From Didemnitutus sp047777955 (lineage in GTDB: Bacteria > Verrucomicrobiota > Verrucomicrobiia > Opitutales > Opitutaceae): a DNA stretch of 64,000 nucleotides. The position numbers and the translations under genes are program-made. The first letter of the stretch is position 1. Each line of letters opens with the position of its first letter. The stretch covers positions 4,402,001-4,466,000 of the forward strand of contig NZ_CP180537.1 of the NCBI RefSeq assembly GCF_047777955.1, written 5' to 3'. A model generated the notes under the pieces. It saw only the letters and a list, made by a program, of their open reading frames with translations, was not told the origin of the DNA and ran no database searches. This document shows positions 16,640 to 24,488 of this stretch, piece by piece.

Positions 16640-17380
16640 ATGAAAAACCCCGCCCGCCGCCTCCTCCTCGCCGCCGCGCTCGCCGCGGCCGCCCTCACCA
16701 TCCTCGCCCCGCTCGCGCGCGCCTACGACCCGAGCGTCGGCGCCCCGAAGCACGGCAACGCCCGCTTCTACGAGCTGCACGCGCAGCACCTCAAGCGCGC
16801 CAAGCAGCCGATGCAGCTCCTCTTCCTCGGCGACTCCATCACCGAGGGCTGGACCAAGGCGCCCGCGGTCTGGCAGGCGAACTACGAGAAATACCAGGCC
16901 GCCAACTTCGGCATCGGCGGCGACCGCACCGAGCACGTCATCTGGCGCATCGAGGACGGCGTGCTCAAGGGCGTGAAGCCCAAGGTCGTCGTGCTCATGA
17001 TCGGCACGAACAACTCCGGCGAGCACACCGGCGCGCAGATCGCCGCCGCCGACCAGAAGATCGTCGAGCTTATCCGCGCCCACATCCCCGAGGCGAAGGT
17101 CCTCCTGCTCGCCATCTTCCCCCGCGGCCCGCGCAAGAACGCCAACGGCGCGCCCGACGACTCCGCGCAGCGCATGCAGGCCATCCACGAGGCCAACGCC
17201 ATCCTGGCGAAGCTCGATGACGGGAAGAACGTGCGCTTCCTCGACATCGGCGCGAAGTTCCTCGGCGCCGACGGCAAGATCCCCGACAGCATCATGCCCG
17301 ACCAGCTGCATCCGAACGCCACCGGCTACCAAATCTGGGCCGACGCCATGCGGCCGCTGCTGGAAGAGATGATGCAGTGA
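16640..17380 (+). CDS. Exported SGNH/GDSL hydrolase, PAF-acetylhydrolase-like
   Basis: A 246-residue protein with a signal peptide (cleavage near ARA-YDP, residue 28) and an SGNH esterase domain. Block I is LFLGDSITEGW with the nucleophilic Ser, block II contains FGIGGDRTEH, block III is MIGTNNSG and block V is DQLHPN with the catalytic Asp and His. The arrangement matches the platelet-activating-factor acetylhydrolase beta/gamma-like group common in Verrucomicrobiota and Planctomycetota, which often deacetylate sugars or lipids. The frame opens further upstream, but ATG 16640 begins the signal peptide. A bidirectional hairpin terminator follows. Confidence 0.9.
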   Translation: MKNPARRLLLAAALAAAALTILAPLARAYDPSVGAPKHGNARFYELHAQHLKRAKQPMQLLFLGDSITEGWTKAPAVWQANYEKYQAANFGIGGDRTEHVIWRIEDGVLKGVKPKVVVLMIGTNNSGEHTGAQIAAADQKIVELIRAHIPEAKVLLLAIFPRGPRKNANGAPDDSAQRMQAIHEANAILAKLDDGKNVRFLDIGAKFLGADGKIPDSIMPDQLHPNATGYQIWADAMRPLLEEMMQ

Positions 17381-17412
17381 GCGTCCGCGCGACGCCGTCC
17401 GCCCAACGGGCA

Positions 17413-17445
17413 AAAAACAAGCGCCGGCGAGAGGCCGGCGCTTTT
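17413..17445. terminator. Bidirectional intrinsic terminator
   Basis: Stem GCGCCGGC (17421-17428) and GCCGGCGC (17434-17441), loop GAGAG, flanked by an A run on the left (17412-17417) and TTTT on the right. It serves both the SGNH hydrolase on plus and the FKBP gene on minus, which converge here. Confidence 0.85.
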
Positions 17446-17470
17446 CGTGGGCCGAGCGGGCCCCGCGCGC

Positions 17471-17965
17471 TCAGTTCAGCGGCAGGTTCTTGCCGAAATC
17501 GAGCAGCTCCATCTCGAACACCAGCGTCGCCCGCTTCGGGATCTTCGGCGGGTTGCCGCGCGTGCCGTAGCCGAGCTCGTAGGGGACGATGAGAAGCCAC
17601 TTCTCGCCCTTGTGCATGCGCGTGAGCGCCTGGTCCCAGGCGGGGATCAGCTCGTCGCGGCCGACGCGCGGCCGGAAGGCGTGCGCGGGATCGACCGACT
17701 GGTCGAAGACCGTCCCGTCGAGCAGCATGCCCTTGTAGAGCACGGCGGCACGATCGCCGGGCTGCGGCATCGGGCTGTTCTGATCGCCCTCCTTGAGGAC
17801 GATGTAGCGCAGGCCGGTGGAGGTTTTCTTCGCGTTGGGCCAGCGATTCTCGACCACCTCCAGGTCCTCGGGCGGCAGCCGCTCGCGCTGGGCGAAGAGC
17901 GGCGAGGCGCTGAGGAAGACGATGCTGGCGAACAGAAAGGCGAAACGGCGGGCGGTGGGGCTCAT
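17471..17965 (-). CDS. Exported FKBP-type peptidyl-prolyl isomerase
   Basis: A 164-residue protein with a signal peptide (cleavage near LFA-QRE, residue 25) and one FKBP domain. Marks are GDRAAVLYKGMLLDGTVFDQS, LIPAWDQALTRM, GEKWLLIVPYELGYG and a final LVFEMELLDF strand. It catalyses cis-trans isomerisation of prolyl bonds in the periplasm, assisting folding of exported proteins. Its start overlaps the stop of the D,D-carboxypeptidase gene by ATGA, so the two are coupled. The conserved FKBP aromatic and Asp residues (Y, FD, W) are present, so it should be active. Confidence 0.92.
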   Translation of the reverse strand: MSPTARRFAFLFASIVFLSASPLFAQRERLPPEDLEVVENRWPNAKKTSTGLRYIVLKEGDQNSPMPQPGDRAAVLYKGMLLDGTVFDQSVDPAHAFRPRVGRDELIPAWDQALTRMHKGEKWLLIVPYELGYGTRGNPPKIPKRATLVFEMELLDFGKNLPLN

Positions 17966-19071
17966 GGTTTCTTCGTCGGAGGGACAGGAGGAATGACGCG
18001 GAAGACTACCGCGGGTTCCCTCGTCGTCGAGGATTCATCGCTCGGCGCCGGCGGCGCGGCGGTCTTCACGGTCGGAATCTCCGTGGTCGCGGCGGCCGGG
18101 GACGCGGCCGCGGGCGAGGCGGCGCCGGCAGCCGCAGCCACGGGCGAGACCGGCGCGGCGGCGGTCTCCGTCACCGGCGCGATTCGGGCCGGGGCGGCCG
18201 CGAAGCCGCGCTCGAGCATCTCGATCATCTTCAGGTCGCGCGCGCGGCCCTTGTCGACCGAGCGGTTGGGGCCGAACGAGCCCATGATCACCGCGACGAT
18301 GCGGCGGCCGTTGCGCTCGCCGGTCGCGCTCAGGCAGTAGCCGGCGGCTTCGGTGTAGCCGGTCTTGAGCCCGTCGACCCCGGCGATCTTGCCGAGGAGC
18401 TTGTTGTGATTGGTCATGTCCACCGGCCCCTGGGTGCGGGCGAGGCCGAACTTCCGCTCGCGCACCGAGGTATACTTGAGGACGTCGGTGTGCTGGACGA
18501 GGTAGCGGCAGAGCTTGGCGAAATCGCGCGGCGTGGTGAGGTCGCCGTCGCTGACGCGGCGGCTCGGCGGCGGCAAGCCGTGCGGCGAGCGGAACGTCGT
18601 GCTGTTCATGCCAAGCGCGCGCGCCTTGGCGTTCATCAGCTCGACGAAGGCCTCGACCGAGCCGGCGGCGGTGCGCGCCAGCGCGTGGGCGGCGTCGTTG
18701 GCCGATTGGATCATCATCGCGTAGATGAGTTCCTCGACCGGAAACGTCTCGCGCGGGTCGAGGTAGACCTGCGTGCCGCCCATCTTCGAGTCGGAGACGT
18801 CGACCCGCACCGGCGTCTGCAGCGTGATCGTGCCGTCGGCCAGCTTGTCGTGCAGCACGGCGAAGGTCATGAGCTTGGTCATGCTCGCGGGCGGGTTGGT
18901 CACGTCGGCGTTGTCCTCCCAGAGCGACTGGCCGGTCGCGGCGTCGAGGACGATCGCGCCGGTGTAGCTGCCGGGCGAGGGCGTGGCGTGGGTGGTCGCC
19001 CTGGTTTTTGCCGGCGCCAGCGGCGCGAGGGCGAGCAACGGGAGAAGGAAAAGCCGGAACCGGAGCTTCAT
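17962..19071 (-). CDS. dacC: D-alanyl-D-alanine carboxypeptidase (DacA/PBP5 family)
   Basis: A 369-residue S11 serine peptidase that trims the terminal D-Ala of peptidoglycan stem peptides. It has a signal peptide (cleavage near APA-KTR), the SxxK box PASMTK, the SxN box QSANDA and the KTG box LKTGYTEAAGY. After residue 290 the PBP5 C-terminal beta domain and amphipathic anchor are replaced by a low-complexity Ala/Pro/Thr tail ending PPVPPTKKP. That tail is unusual and suggests a different way of staying at the membrane or wall. ATG 19071 is the natural start. The gene is coupled to the FKBP gene. Confidence 0.92.
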   Translation of the reverse strand: MKLRFRLFLLPLLALAPLAPAKTRATTHATPSPGSYTGAIVLDAATGQSLWEDNADVTNPPASMTKLMTFAVLHDKLADGTITLQTPVRVDVSDSKMGGTQVYLDPRETFPVEELIYAMMIQSANDAAHALARTAAGSVEAFVELMNAKARALGMNSTTFRSPHGLPPPSRRVSDGDLTTPRDFAKLCRYLVQHTDVLKYTSVRERKFGLARTQGPVDMTNHNKLLGKIAGVDGLKTGYTEAAGYCLSATGERNGRRIVAVIMGSFGPNRSVDKGRARDLKMIEMLERGFAAAPARIAPVTETAAAPVSPVAAAAGAASPAAASPAAATTEIPTVKTAAPPAPSDESSTTREPAVVFRVIPPVPPTKKP

Positions 19072-19129
19072 GAAAATAGTGCGCGCAACAGAGCGCCGCC
19101 CCACCCACGACGCAACCGAAAAGCCGGGG

Positions 19130-19743
19130 TTACACGCCGGCGCGGATCGCCGGATGTTTTGCCACCTGCGCGAGGGCCTGGCGGAGCAGCGTCTTGCCGG
19201 GCTCCATGCGGTGCCAGGGCGACGCGCCGCTCGGGTGCGGCAGCGGGATGCAGTCGAGCGCGCGCCCGCGCACGACGAGGGGAATTTCTTCCCGATGAGA
19301 TCGTTCAGCGGCGCGGGCGGCAGGAAGCGCGTGATCGCGAGCTTGCCAACCGGGAGCACGAGGTCGGGTGCGAGCAGGTCGAGCTCGGCCTCGAGCCAGC
19401 GCGCGCAGGCGGCGATCTCGTCCTCGTCCGGCACGCGATCGCCGCCGGCCTTCTTCTTGCCCGGGAAGCAGCGGCAGACCGCGGCGAAGTAGATGCGGTC
19501 GCGCGTCTCGTCCTCGCTCCAGCCGAGCGCCTCGTGGAACCACTTGAAGAGCGTCTTGCCCGCGGTCCACGCGAACGGCCGGCCGAGCACCGGCTCCTTG
19601 TCGCCCGGCGCCTGGCCGACCAGCAGCACGCGCGACGCGACGGGACGGCCGACGACGACCGGCCGGTGCATGCGCGGACAGGCGCGACACGCGGCGAGGC
19701 GCGCGAGGTGTTGGCGGACGGCGGCGACGGTGGGGGCGGGCAT
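19130..19743 (-). CDS. Fe-S uracil-DNA glycosylase family protein (frameshifted as sequenced)
   Basis: About 204 residues when repaired. It shows the UDG family 4/5 pattern: an N-terminal CRACPRM pair of cysteines, motif A as LLVGQAPGDKEPVLGRPFAWTAG, then AAVCRCFPGKKK with further cysteines for a 4Fe-4S cluster, and motif B later as PLPHPSGASPWHR. It removes uracil from DNA in base-excision repair. The frame breaks near 19279-19287; one added base after LIGKKFP joins LVVRGRALDCIPLPHP in the next frame, which ends at 19130. ATG 19743 is preferred over 19758. The damage is a single base next to a G4 run, so the gene is probably intact. Confidence 0.78.
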
Positions 19744-19857
19744 GGCGGAGCGGATCACAGCTTCGTGTCCGCGCTCCGCCCCGCGGGCAAGCCCGCTCGC
19801 GCCCCGGCGATGGCCGCCGGGAGGGATAATATCGTTGGCGCCCGAACCGGGACCGGC

Positions 19858-21123
19858 TCAGTGTCGGCCGCGGAAACGGCTGCGGAAGCCGCGGCCGTCG
19901 CCGCCGCCATGACCGCCGCCCTGTCCGCGGTGACCGCCACCACGCTGCCCATGGCCGCCACGGCCGGACTGCGGCGGCGGCGTGGGACGCGGGGTGTTGA
20001 TCGGCAGGTAGTCGAAACCCTCGAGGCGCAGTTCGGGAATTTTCTGGCCGATGAAGCGCTGGATGGCGCGGATGTCGTCGGCGTTTTCCATCGTCACGAG
20101 CGTGAACGCGTCGCCCACGGCCTGGGCGCGGCCGGTGCGGCCGATGCGGTGCACGTAGTCCTCGGGGTTTTCCGGAACGTCGTAGTTGATGACGTGGGTG
20201 ACGCCGGCGACGTCGATGCCGCGCGCGGCGATGTCGGTCGCGACCATGACCTCGTATTTGCCGGACTTGAAGCCGGCCAGCGCCTCGATGCGTTGGTTCT
20301 GCGAGCGGTTGGCGTGGAGGACGGCGACGCTGTGGTTCGCGGCCTTGAGCTTGCGCGCGATCTTGTCGGCGCCGTGCTTGGTGCGCGAGAACACGAGCAC
20401 GCTGTCGAAATCGGTCTGGGCGAGCAGCGCGACGAGGAGGTCGAACTTCTGGCTGAACGCGACCGGGTAAAGCGCGTGATTGATCGAACGGTTGACCGAG
20501 CGGTTGACGCCGACCTCGACCCGCTGCGGGTTGCGGAGGGCGAAGGACGCCACCGCCTGGATCTCGGGCGGCACGGTGGCGGAGAAGAACAGCGTCTGGC
20601 GCTCGCGCGGGCAGCGGCCGATGATGTCCTTCACCACGGGCAGGAAGCCCATGTCGAGCATGCGGTCGACCTCGTCGAGCACGAGGATCTGGATGTCGCG
20701 GAGATTGATCAGGCCTTCCTGGACGAAGTCCATCAGGCGGCCCGGGGTGGCGCAGATGACGTCGACGCCGCGGCGCAGCTCGTTGCGCTGGTGGCCGAAG
20801 CCGACGCCGCCGAAGATGGCGACGGTGCGCAGGTCGGTGAAGCGCGCGAAGTCGCGGAAGGCGGTCTCGACCTGCGCGGCGAGTTCGCGGGTGGGCTCGA
20901 GCACGAGCACGCGCGGACGCGCGGCGTGCTTGTCGAGGCGCGACAGGATCGGCAGCGCGAAGGCCGCGGTCTTGCCGGTGCCGGTCTGGGCGGAGCCGAT
21001 GAGGTCGCCGCCACCGAGCACGACGGGAATCGCGCGCAGCTGGATGGGAGTCGGGTCCGTGTAGCCGGCGGCTTGGATGCCGCGGAGGACGGGCTCGGAG
21101 AGATTGAGAGCTTTGAAGGCCAT
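19858..21123 (-). CDS. DEAD-box RNA helicase, RhlE-like, with DEVD box
   Basis: A 421-residue ATP-dependent RNA helicase. Motifs in order: Q motif PTPIQLRAIP, Walker A AQTGTGKT, PTRELAAQ, TPGRLMDF, Walker B as LDEVDRMLDMGF, SATVPPE, VFSRTKHGAD, ATDIAARGIDV and HRIGRTGRA. The classical DEAD tetrapeptide reads DEVD; the Asp-Glu pair needed for Mg-ATP is kept. The last 45 residues are Gly/Arg/His-rich (GRGGHGQRGGG repeats) and should bind RNA non-specifically. Leader GTTCCTCCC precedes ATG 21123. It likely works in ribosome assembly or cold-shock RNA remodelling, beside an RRM protein with a similar tail. Confidence 0.92.
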   Translation of the reverse strand: MAFKALNLSEPVLRGIQAAGYTDPTPIQLRAIPVVLGGGDLIGSAQTGTGKTAAFALPILSRLDKHAARPRVLVLEPTRELAAQVETAFRDFARFTDLRTVAIFGGVGFGHQRNELRRGVDVICATPGRLMDFVQEGLINLRDIQILVLDEVDRMLDMGFLPVVKDIIGRCPRERQTLFFSATVPPEIQAVASFALRNPQRVEVGVNRSVNRSINHALYPVAFSQKFDLLVALLAQTDFDSVLVFSRTKHGADKIARKLKAANHSVAVLHANRSQNQRIEALAGFKSGKYEVMVATDIAARGIDVAGVTHVINYDVPENPEDYVHRIGRTGRAQAVGDAFTLVTMENADDIRAIQRFIGQKIPELRLEGFDYLPINTPRPTPPPQSGRGGHGQRGGGHRGQGGGHGGGDGRGFRSRFRGRH

Positions 21124-21280
21124 GGGAGGAACAAACCACTACGGCGCACTAATCGACGCGAATGGGGGCGCGCGCCGCGGAGCGGCGGGACGCAGGGTGC
21201 GGTGCGACGGAATTCCGGCGCGCTCGCGGATGAGGAAACGGCGACGACTAGCGAACTAGCGGATAAGTGACTCGCCTGGA

Positions 21281-21315
21281 GAAAAGAAAAGGGCGGAGCC
21301 GCACGGGCTCCGCCC
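21281..21315 (-). terminator. Intrinsic terminator of the RRM gene
   Basis: Stem GGGCGGAGCC (21291-21300) with GGCTCCGCCC (21306-21315), followed on minus by CTTTTCTTTTC. It lies 39 bases past the RRM stop and separates it from the helicase promoter. Confidence 0.85.
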
Positions 21316-21353
21316 CGAAAAGTCAGTCAGTTTGCGCGAGGCAAACGGCCGGC

Positions 21354-21752
21354 TTAGTAACGGTCGCGACCGCCACCGAAGCCACCGCGATCGCCACGGT
21401 CGCCACCGCGGCCGCCACGGCCACCGCCGAAGCCACCACGGCCGCCGCCGCCGAAGCCGCGACGCTCGCCGCCGCCGAAGCCACCGCCCGCGGGACGGTC
21501 TTCCTTCGGACGGGCTTCATTGACCTGGAGAGCGCGGCCGCCGAGCTGGACGCCGTTGGTCTTCTCGATGGCGGTCTTCGCCTCTTCGGGCGTGCCCATC
21601 GTGACGAACGCGAAGCCGCGCGGGCGGCCCGTGAATTTGTCCATCGCGACGTAGATGTCGGAGACGGTGCCGAACTGCTCGAAGTGAGCGCGAAGCTCTT
21701 CTTCCGAGGTCTGGAACGACATATTGCCGACGTAGAGTTTGGAGTTGCTCAT
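21354..21752 (-). CDS. Glycine-rich RRM RNA-binding protein
   Basis: A 132-residue single-RRM protein. RNP2 is LYVGNM at residues 6-11 and RNP1 is RGFAFVTM near residues 44-51. The domain ends with ALQVNEARPKED, followed by a 45-residue Gly/Arg-rich tail of GGGFGGG and RGG type. Such bacterial RRM proteins resemble plant and cyanobacterial cold-induced RNA chaperones. The 3-prime coding end is therefore a near-repetitive GGCGGC tract, which is amino-acid composition and not an independent repeat. Transcription ends at the hairpin at 21291-21315. The long upstream leader hints at post-transcriptional control. Confidence 0.92.
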   Translation of the reverse strand: MSNSKLYVGNMSFQTSEEELRAHFEQFGTVSDIYVAMDKFTGRPRGFAFVTMGTPEEAKTAIEKTNGVQLGGRALQVNEARPKEDRPAGGGFGGGERRGFGGGGRGGFGGGRGGRGGDRGDRGGFGGGRDRY

Positions 21753-22020
21753 GTGATGAAATCGTTAGGGGCCTTCGTTCCGCTGCCAGTCCGTTCCCGA
21801 CGTGGGTTTCAAATCATCACTTAAGCCAAAGCAGCTCAGCCAACGACTCACCAGATCCTGTCATCTAACTCGAAAACTCTAACGAACGGCGGACACAGTC
21901 CATGACGCGGCGGCAAACGCAAGGGCATTTCCGTCGCAAAAAACCCTAGATCCTAATCGGGAACAGCTTAGGCGGTGATAAACCCGCACCAGTGACCGCC
22001 GTCTCGCCGCCCGTCGACCA
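21753..22020. other. Long leader/promoter region of the RRM gene
   Basis: Together with the terminator to its right this is a 335-base gap without a gene. It is clearly more AT-rich than its surroundings (for example 21810-21900 and 21935-21990). The RRM gene is transcribed leftwards from here, so it probably contains that promoter and a long 5-prime UTR as in cold-shock mRNAs. A short inverted repeat GGCGGT/ACCGCC lies at about 21971-22000. I could not identify -35/-10 hexamers with confidence and see no open frame of note. Confidence 0.45.
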
Positions 22021-22021
22021 A

Positions 22022-22054
22022 CAAAAAGGCGTCCCGCGCGCAACGCGGGACGCC
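22022..22054 (-). terminator. Intrinsic terminator of the DUF3016 gene
   Basis: Stem GGCGTCCCGCG (22028-22038) with CGCGGGACGCC (22044-22054), loop CGCAA. On minus it is followed by CCTTTTTG. It lies 34 bases downstream of the DUF3016 stop. Confidence 0.88.
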
Positions 22055-22087
22055 AGGCAAATCGACGCGCGCCGGGCGCGCAGGACG

Positions 22088-22621
22088 TTATTTCTTCTTC
22101 GCCGGAAACTCGCGGCGCACCCAGTCCGAGAGGAGGTCCTTGTCCCAGCGGAGCGGGTCGCTCTGCGGGAACGCGATGGCGGTCATGAAGCCGAGGTTGC
22201 TGAGGTCGCGATGGCCTTCGGCCGCGACCGAGCCGTCCGCGTTGAGGAGGCGGAAGTCGAGCGAGGCGCGCGGCGGGTAGATTTCCTTCACGATGCGGAT
22301 GTCGTCCGCCCGCGGGCCGCGCCAGGGCTCGAAGTCGCCGGCGAGGTCGATGTTCTTGAACTTGATCTCGACCCGCTGGCCGGGAGCGAGGCGCGCGGCG
22401 ATGCGCTCCTGCAGGAACTCGCGGAACTGGGTCATCAGCCCGTCCTGGCCGTAATCCTTGGACGAGTAGCTCTGGGTGAAGTCGGTGAACTCGGCCGGAT
22501 TCTCGAACGTGACCTCGACGGGGGATGGCTTGGCAGCGGGAGGATTGTCAGCGCCGGCGAATGCCAGGCTCACGCCGCACAGCGCTCCCGCGAGGAGTAG
22601 GACTGGGCGCAATGCTTTCAT
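22088..22621 (-). CDS. Exported DUF3016-like protein
   Basis: A 177-residue exported protein with a signal peptide (MKALRPVLLLAGALCGVSLAFA, cleavage near residue 23). The mature part has the DUF3016 pattern: VEVTFENPAEFTDF at the start, a helix FREFLQERIAARL, VEIKFKNIDLAGDFEPW in the middle with a conserved Asp-Leu-Ala-Gly-Asp-Phe-Glu-Pro-Trp, and a C-terminal LDFRLLNADGSVAAEG strand pair. Function is unknown. The frame is open to 22825, but ATG 22621 starts the signal peptide. A strong terminator follows. Confidence 0.78.
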   Translation of the reverse strand: MKALRPVLLLAGALCGVSLAFAGADNPPAAKPSPVEVTFENPAEFTDFTQSYSSKDYGQDGLMTQFREFLQERIAARLAPGQRVEIKFKNIDLAGDFEPWRGPRADDIRIVKEIYPPRASLDFRLLNADGSVAAEGHRDLSNLGFMTAIAFPQSDPLRWDKDLLSDWVRREFPAKKK

Positions 22622-22830
22622 GAGCGCAAACCATGCTGCATTTGCGTGAAATTTCCAGCGACATCTCTCGTTACAGTCTAATGCATGGGCCGTTGGACGC
22701 ATGGGACACACGATTTGCTTGCGCGCCGGGTGGGGTTGAGTCCACTCGGCGGCATCCACGTGCGCATCCGCGCAGGTGGAACAATTTCCGCTCCCAGGTG
22801 CTCTGACCCGGCACCGCCACGCCAAGAACC
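22622..22830. other. Upstream region of a lipid-gene leader; imperfect hairpin
   Basis: First part of a 488-base stretch without a conventional gene. Its only structure I can support is an 11-bp stem with one mismatch, TCCACGTGCGC at 22755-22765 and GCGCAGGTGGA at 22770-22780, loop ATCC. It should hold the promoters of the divergent DUF3016 gene and of the short plus transcript that begins before 22831. I cannot name a riboswitch class. Confidence 0.4.
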
Positions 22831-22896
22831 ATGTTAGTTTCCGTCATCATCCTCGCCTTGCTCTCCCTGCTCGTCGCCACCGAGCCCGAGGGCTGA
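22831..22896 (+). CDS. Possible 21-residue hydrophobic peptide (leader peptide or small membrane protein)
   Basis: ATG at 22831 opens a 21-codon frame encoding Met-Leu-Val-Ser followed by a nearly unbroken Val/Ile/Leu/Ala core of 13 residues, and ending Thr-Glu-Pro-Glu-Gly before TGA at 22894. The composition is that of a single-span membrane peptide. A strong intrinsic terminator follows 58 bases later, so the frame lies on its own short transcript or in an attenuated leader of the desaturase gene. No family recognised; a chance frame is possible. Confidence 0.35.
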   Translation: MLVSVIILALLSLLVATEPEG

Positions 22897-22954
22897 ACCC
22901 GTTTGCGCGTCTCTTATCGCCGCCTAGCCCCGTTTCATCCCTTCCCCGACCCCG

Positions 22955-22982
22955 AACCGCCCCGCGATGAGGCGGTTTTTTT
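22955..22982 (+). terminator. Intrinsic terminator ahead of the desaturase gene
   Basis: Stem AACCGCC (22955-22961) with GGCGGTT (22971-22977) followed by seven T. It points rightwards and lies 128 bases before the desaturase start, with no full gene upstream on this strand. It therefore ends a short RNA or works as an attenuator. Confidence 0.8.
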
Positions 22983-23109
22983 ATGCCACGGACGCTTCCT
23001 CGACGGGGCGCGTGGAAAACGGAGGAAATTCTCTCCGGCCGAATTGGCGGCTTGCAGCGGTTCCGCGCCGCGGTTTCCGTCGCCGCCTCAACTCAGTCGC
23101 ATTCGTATC

Positions 23110-24291
23110 GTGTCATCGTTCACCGCCTCCCTCCGCCGCTTCGGCGCCTCGCTCATCCAGTGGGTCGATTCCGACTACACCTTGGAATCCCCTGAAACCA
23201 TCCGCGCCCAGCCCGACGGCGTGAATCTCGTCCGCTGCATCCCGTTCGCCATCCTCCACTTGGGCTGTCTGGGCGTGATCTGGGTCGGCTGGAGCTGGTT
23301 CGCCGTCTGGACCGCCGTCTTCCTTTACGTCGTCCGCATGTTCGCGGTCACCGGCATCTTCCACCGCTACTTCTCGCACAAGACCTACAGCACGTCGCGC
23401 TTCGGCCAGTTCCTGCTCGCCCTCTGGACCGGCACGACCGTCCAGCGCGGCCCGCTCTGGTGGGCATATCACCACCGCCACCATCACCAGCACTCCGACC
23501 AGGAGGAGGACGCCCATTCGCCGCACGTGCACGGCTTCCTCTGGTCGCACATCGGTTGGATCACCTCGAAGCGCAACTTCCCCACCGACTACTCGAAGGT
23601 GAAGGACCTCGCGAAATACCCCGAGCTCGTCTGGCTGAACCGCTTCGACATCGTTGTCCCCGTTCTCTTCGCCCTGGGTCTCTTCGGCCTCGGCGCCTAC
23701 CTCGAGACCGCCGCCCCCTCGCTCGGCACCAACGCCTGGCAGCTGCTCGTCTGGGGCTTCTTCATCAGCACCACCGCCCTCTTCCACGGCACCGCGTCGA
23801 TCAACTCCTTCACCCACCTCTGGGGCAAGCGCCGCTTCCAAACCACCGACGACTCGCGCAACAGTTTCATCCTCGCGATCGTTTGCCTCGGCGAAGGCTG
23901 GCACAACAACCACCACCGCTACCAGTCGTCCACCCGCAACGGTTTCTATTGGTGGGAAATCGATCCGACCTACTATGGCCTGAAGCTGATGTCCTTCACC
24001 GGCTTCATCTGGGGCCTCAAACCCGTGCCGCAGTCGATCTACGAGGAGGCCGCGCGCAACGAGCACCACGACACCATCCGCCGCATGTCGCTCTCGCACG
24101 TGCAGGAGGAGATCAACACCCTCAAGCGCGTCGTCCCCACCGCCGCCGCCATCGCCATCGCCACGGTGAACTCCCCCGCGGTCGCCTCCCAGATGCAGAA
24201 GAAGGACGGCCCCGCCATCCACAAGGATGTCTCCGAGCTCGCGCAGCAGCCGCCCGCGACCGCGCCGGACCAGCACCCGCCCGTGATCTGA
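23110..24291 (+). CDS. Delta-9-type acyl-CoA / acyl-lipid desaturase
   Basis: A 393-residue stearoyl-CoA-desaturase-like di-iron membrane enzyme that introduces a cis double bond into acyl chains. The three His boxes are HRYFSH (residues 85-90), HHRHHH (121-126) and HNNHH (265-269), with hydrophobic pairs before and between them. WWEIDPTYYGLKLM after the third box is typical. The C-terminal 60 residues are a polar Ala/Pro-rich extension. No ATG fits the family start; GTG 23110 (VSSFTASLRRF) is chosen, since the frame upstream is non-family and crosses a terminator. It heads the lipid-modifying cluster and ends at its own terminator, so it may be a separate transcript. Confidence 0.9.
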   Translation: MSSFTASLRRFGASLIQWVDSDYTLESPETIRAQPDGVNLVRCIPFAILHLGCLGVIWVGWSWFAVWTAVFLYVVRMFAVTGIFHRYFSHKTYSTSRFGQFLLALWTGTTVQRGPLWWAYHHRHHHQHSDQEEDAHSPHVHGFLWSHIGWITSKRNFPTDYSKVKDLAKYPELVWLNRFDIVVPVLFALGLFGLGAYLETAAPSLGTNAWQLLVWGFFISTTALFHGTASINSFTHLWGKRRFQTTDDSRNSFILAIVCLGEGWHNNHHRYQSSTRNGFYWWEIDPTYYGLKLMSFTGFIWGLKPVPQSIYEEAARNEHHDTIRRMSLSHVQEEINTLKRVVPTAAAIAIATVNSPAVASQMQKKDGPAIHKDVSELAQQPPATAPDQHPPVI

Positions 24292-24325
24292 CGCCGCGCG
24301 CTCCGCGCTCCCGTCCGTCTCCCCG

Positions 24326-24350
24326 AGCCCCGCCGACCGCGGGGCTTTTT
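24326..24350 (+). terminator. Intrinsic terminator of the desaturase gene
   Basis: Stem AGCCCCGC (24326-24333) with GCGGGGCT (24339-24346), followed by TTTTT. It lies 34 bases past the desaturase stop and separates it from the FAD oxidoreductase unit. Confidence 0.85.
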
Positions 24351-24488
24351 GTGCCCGCCTCCCGCCCGCGCGTCCGCCGGCCGCGGGATTTGTTGCGTCC
24401 GCACCCGCGGCCGGCGCGTAGCTTTCGGCGCGCCCCCCTTCCCGCGCTCGCTTCATCGAAAATCCGAAACCGAAATCCGAAAAACCGC

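Noticed and set aside
18406..21270. Plus-strand frame of 954 codons across dacC, UDG and helicase
   Set aside because: Shadow of three minus-strand genes, all with clear family motifs. No domain is visible in the shadow.
21360..21510. Apparent tandem repeat of CCACCG/GCCGCC units
   Set aside because: It is the coding sequence of the Gly/Arg-rich tail of the RRM protein and not an independent repeat array.
22741..22800. Possible riboswitch with hairpin at 22755-22780
   Set aside because: Only one imperfect stem is present and no conserved core of a known class is recognisable.
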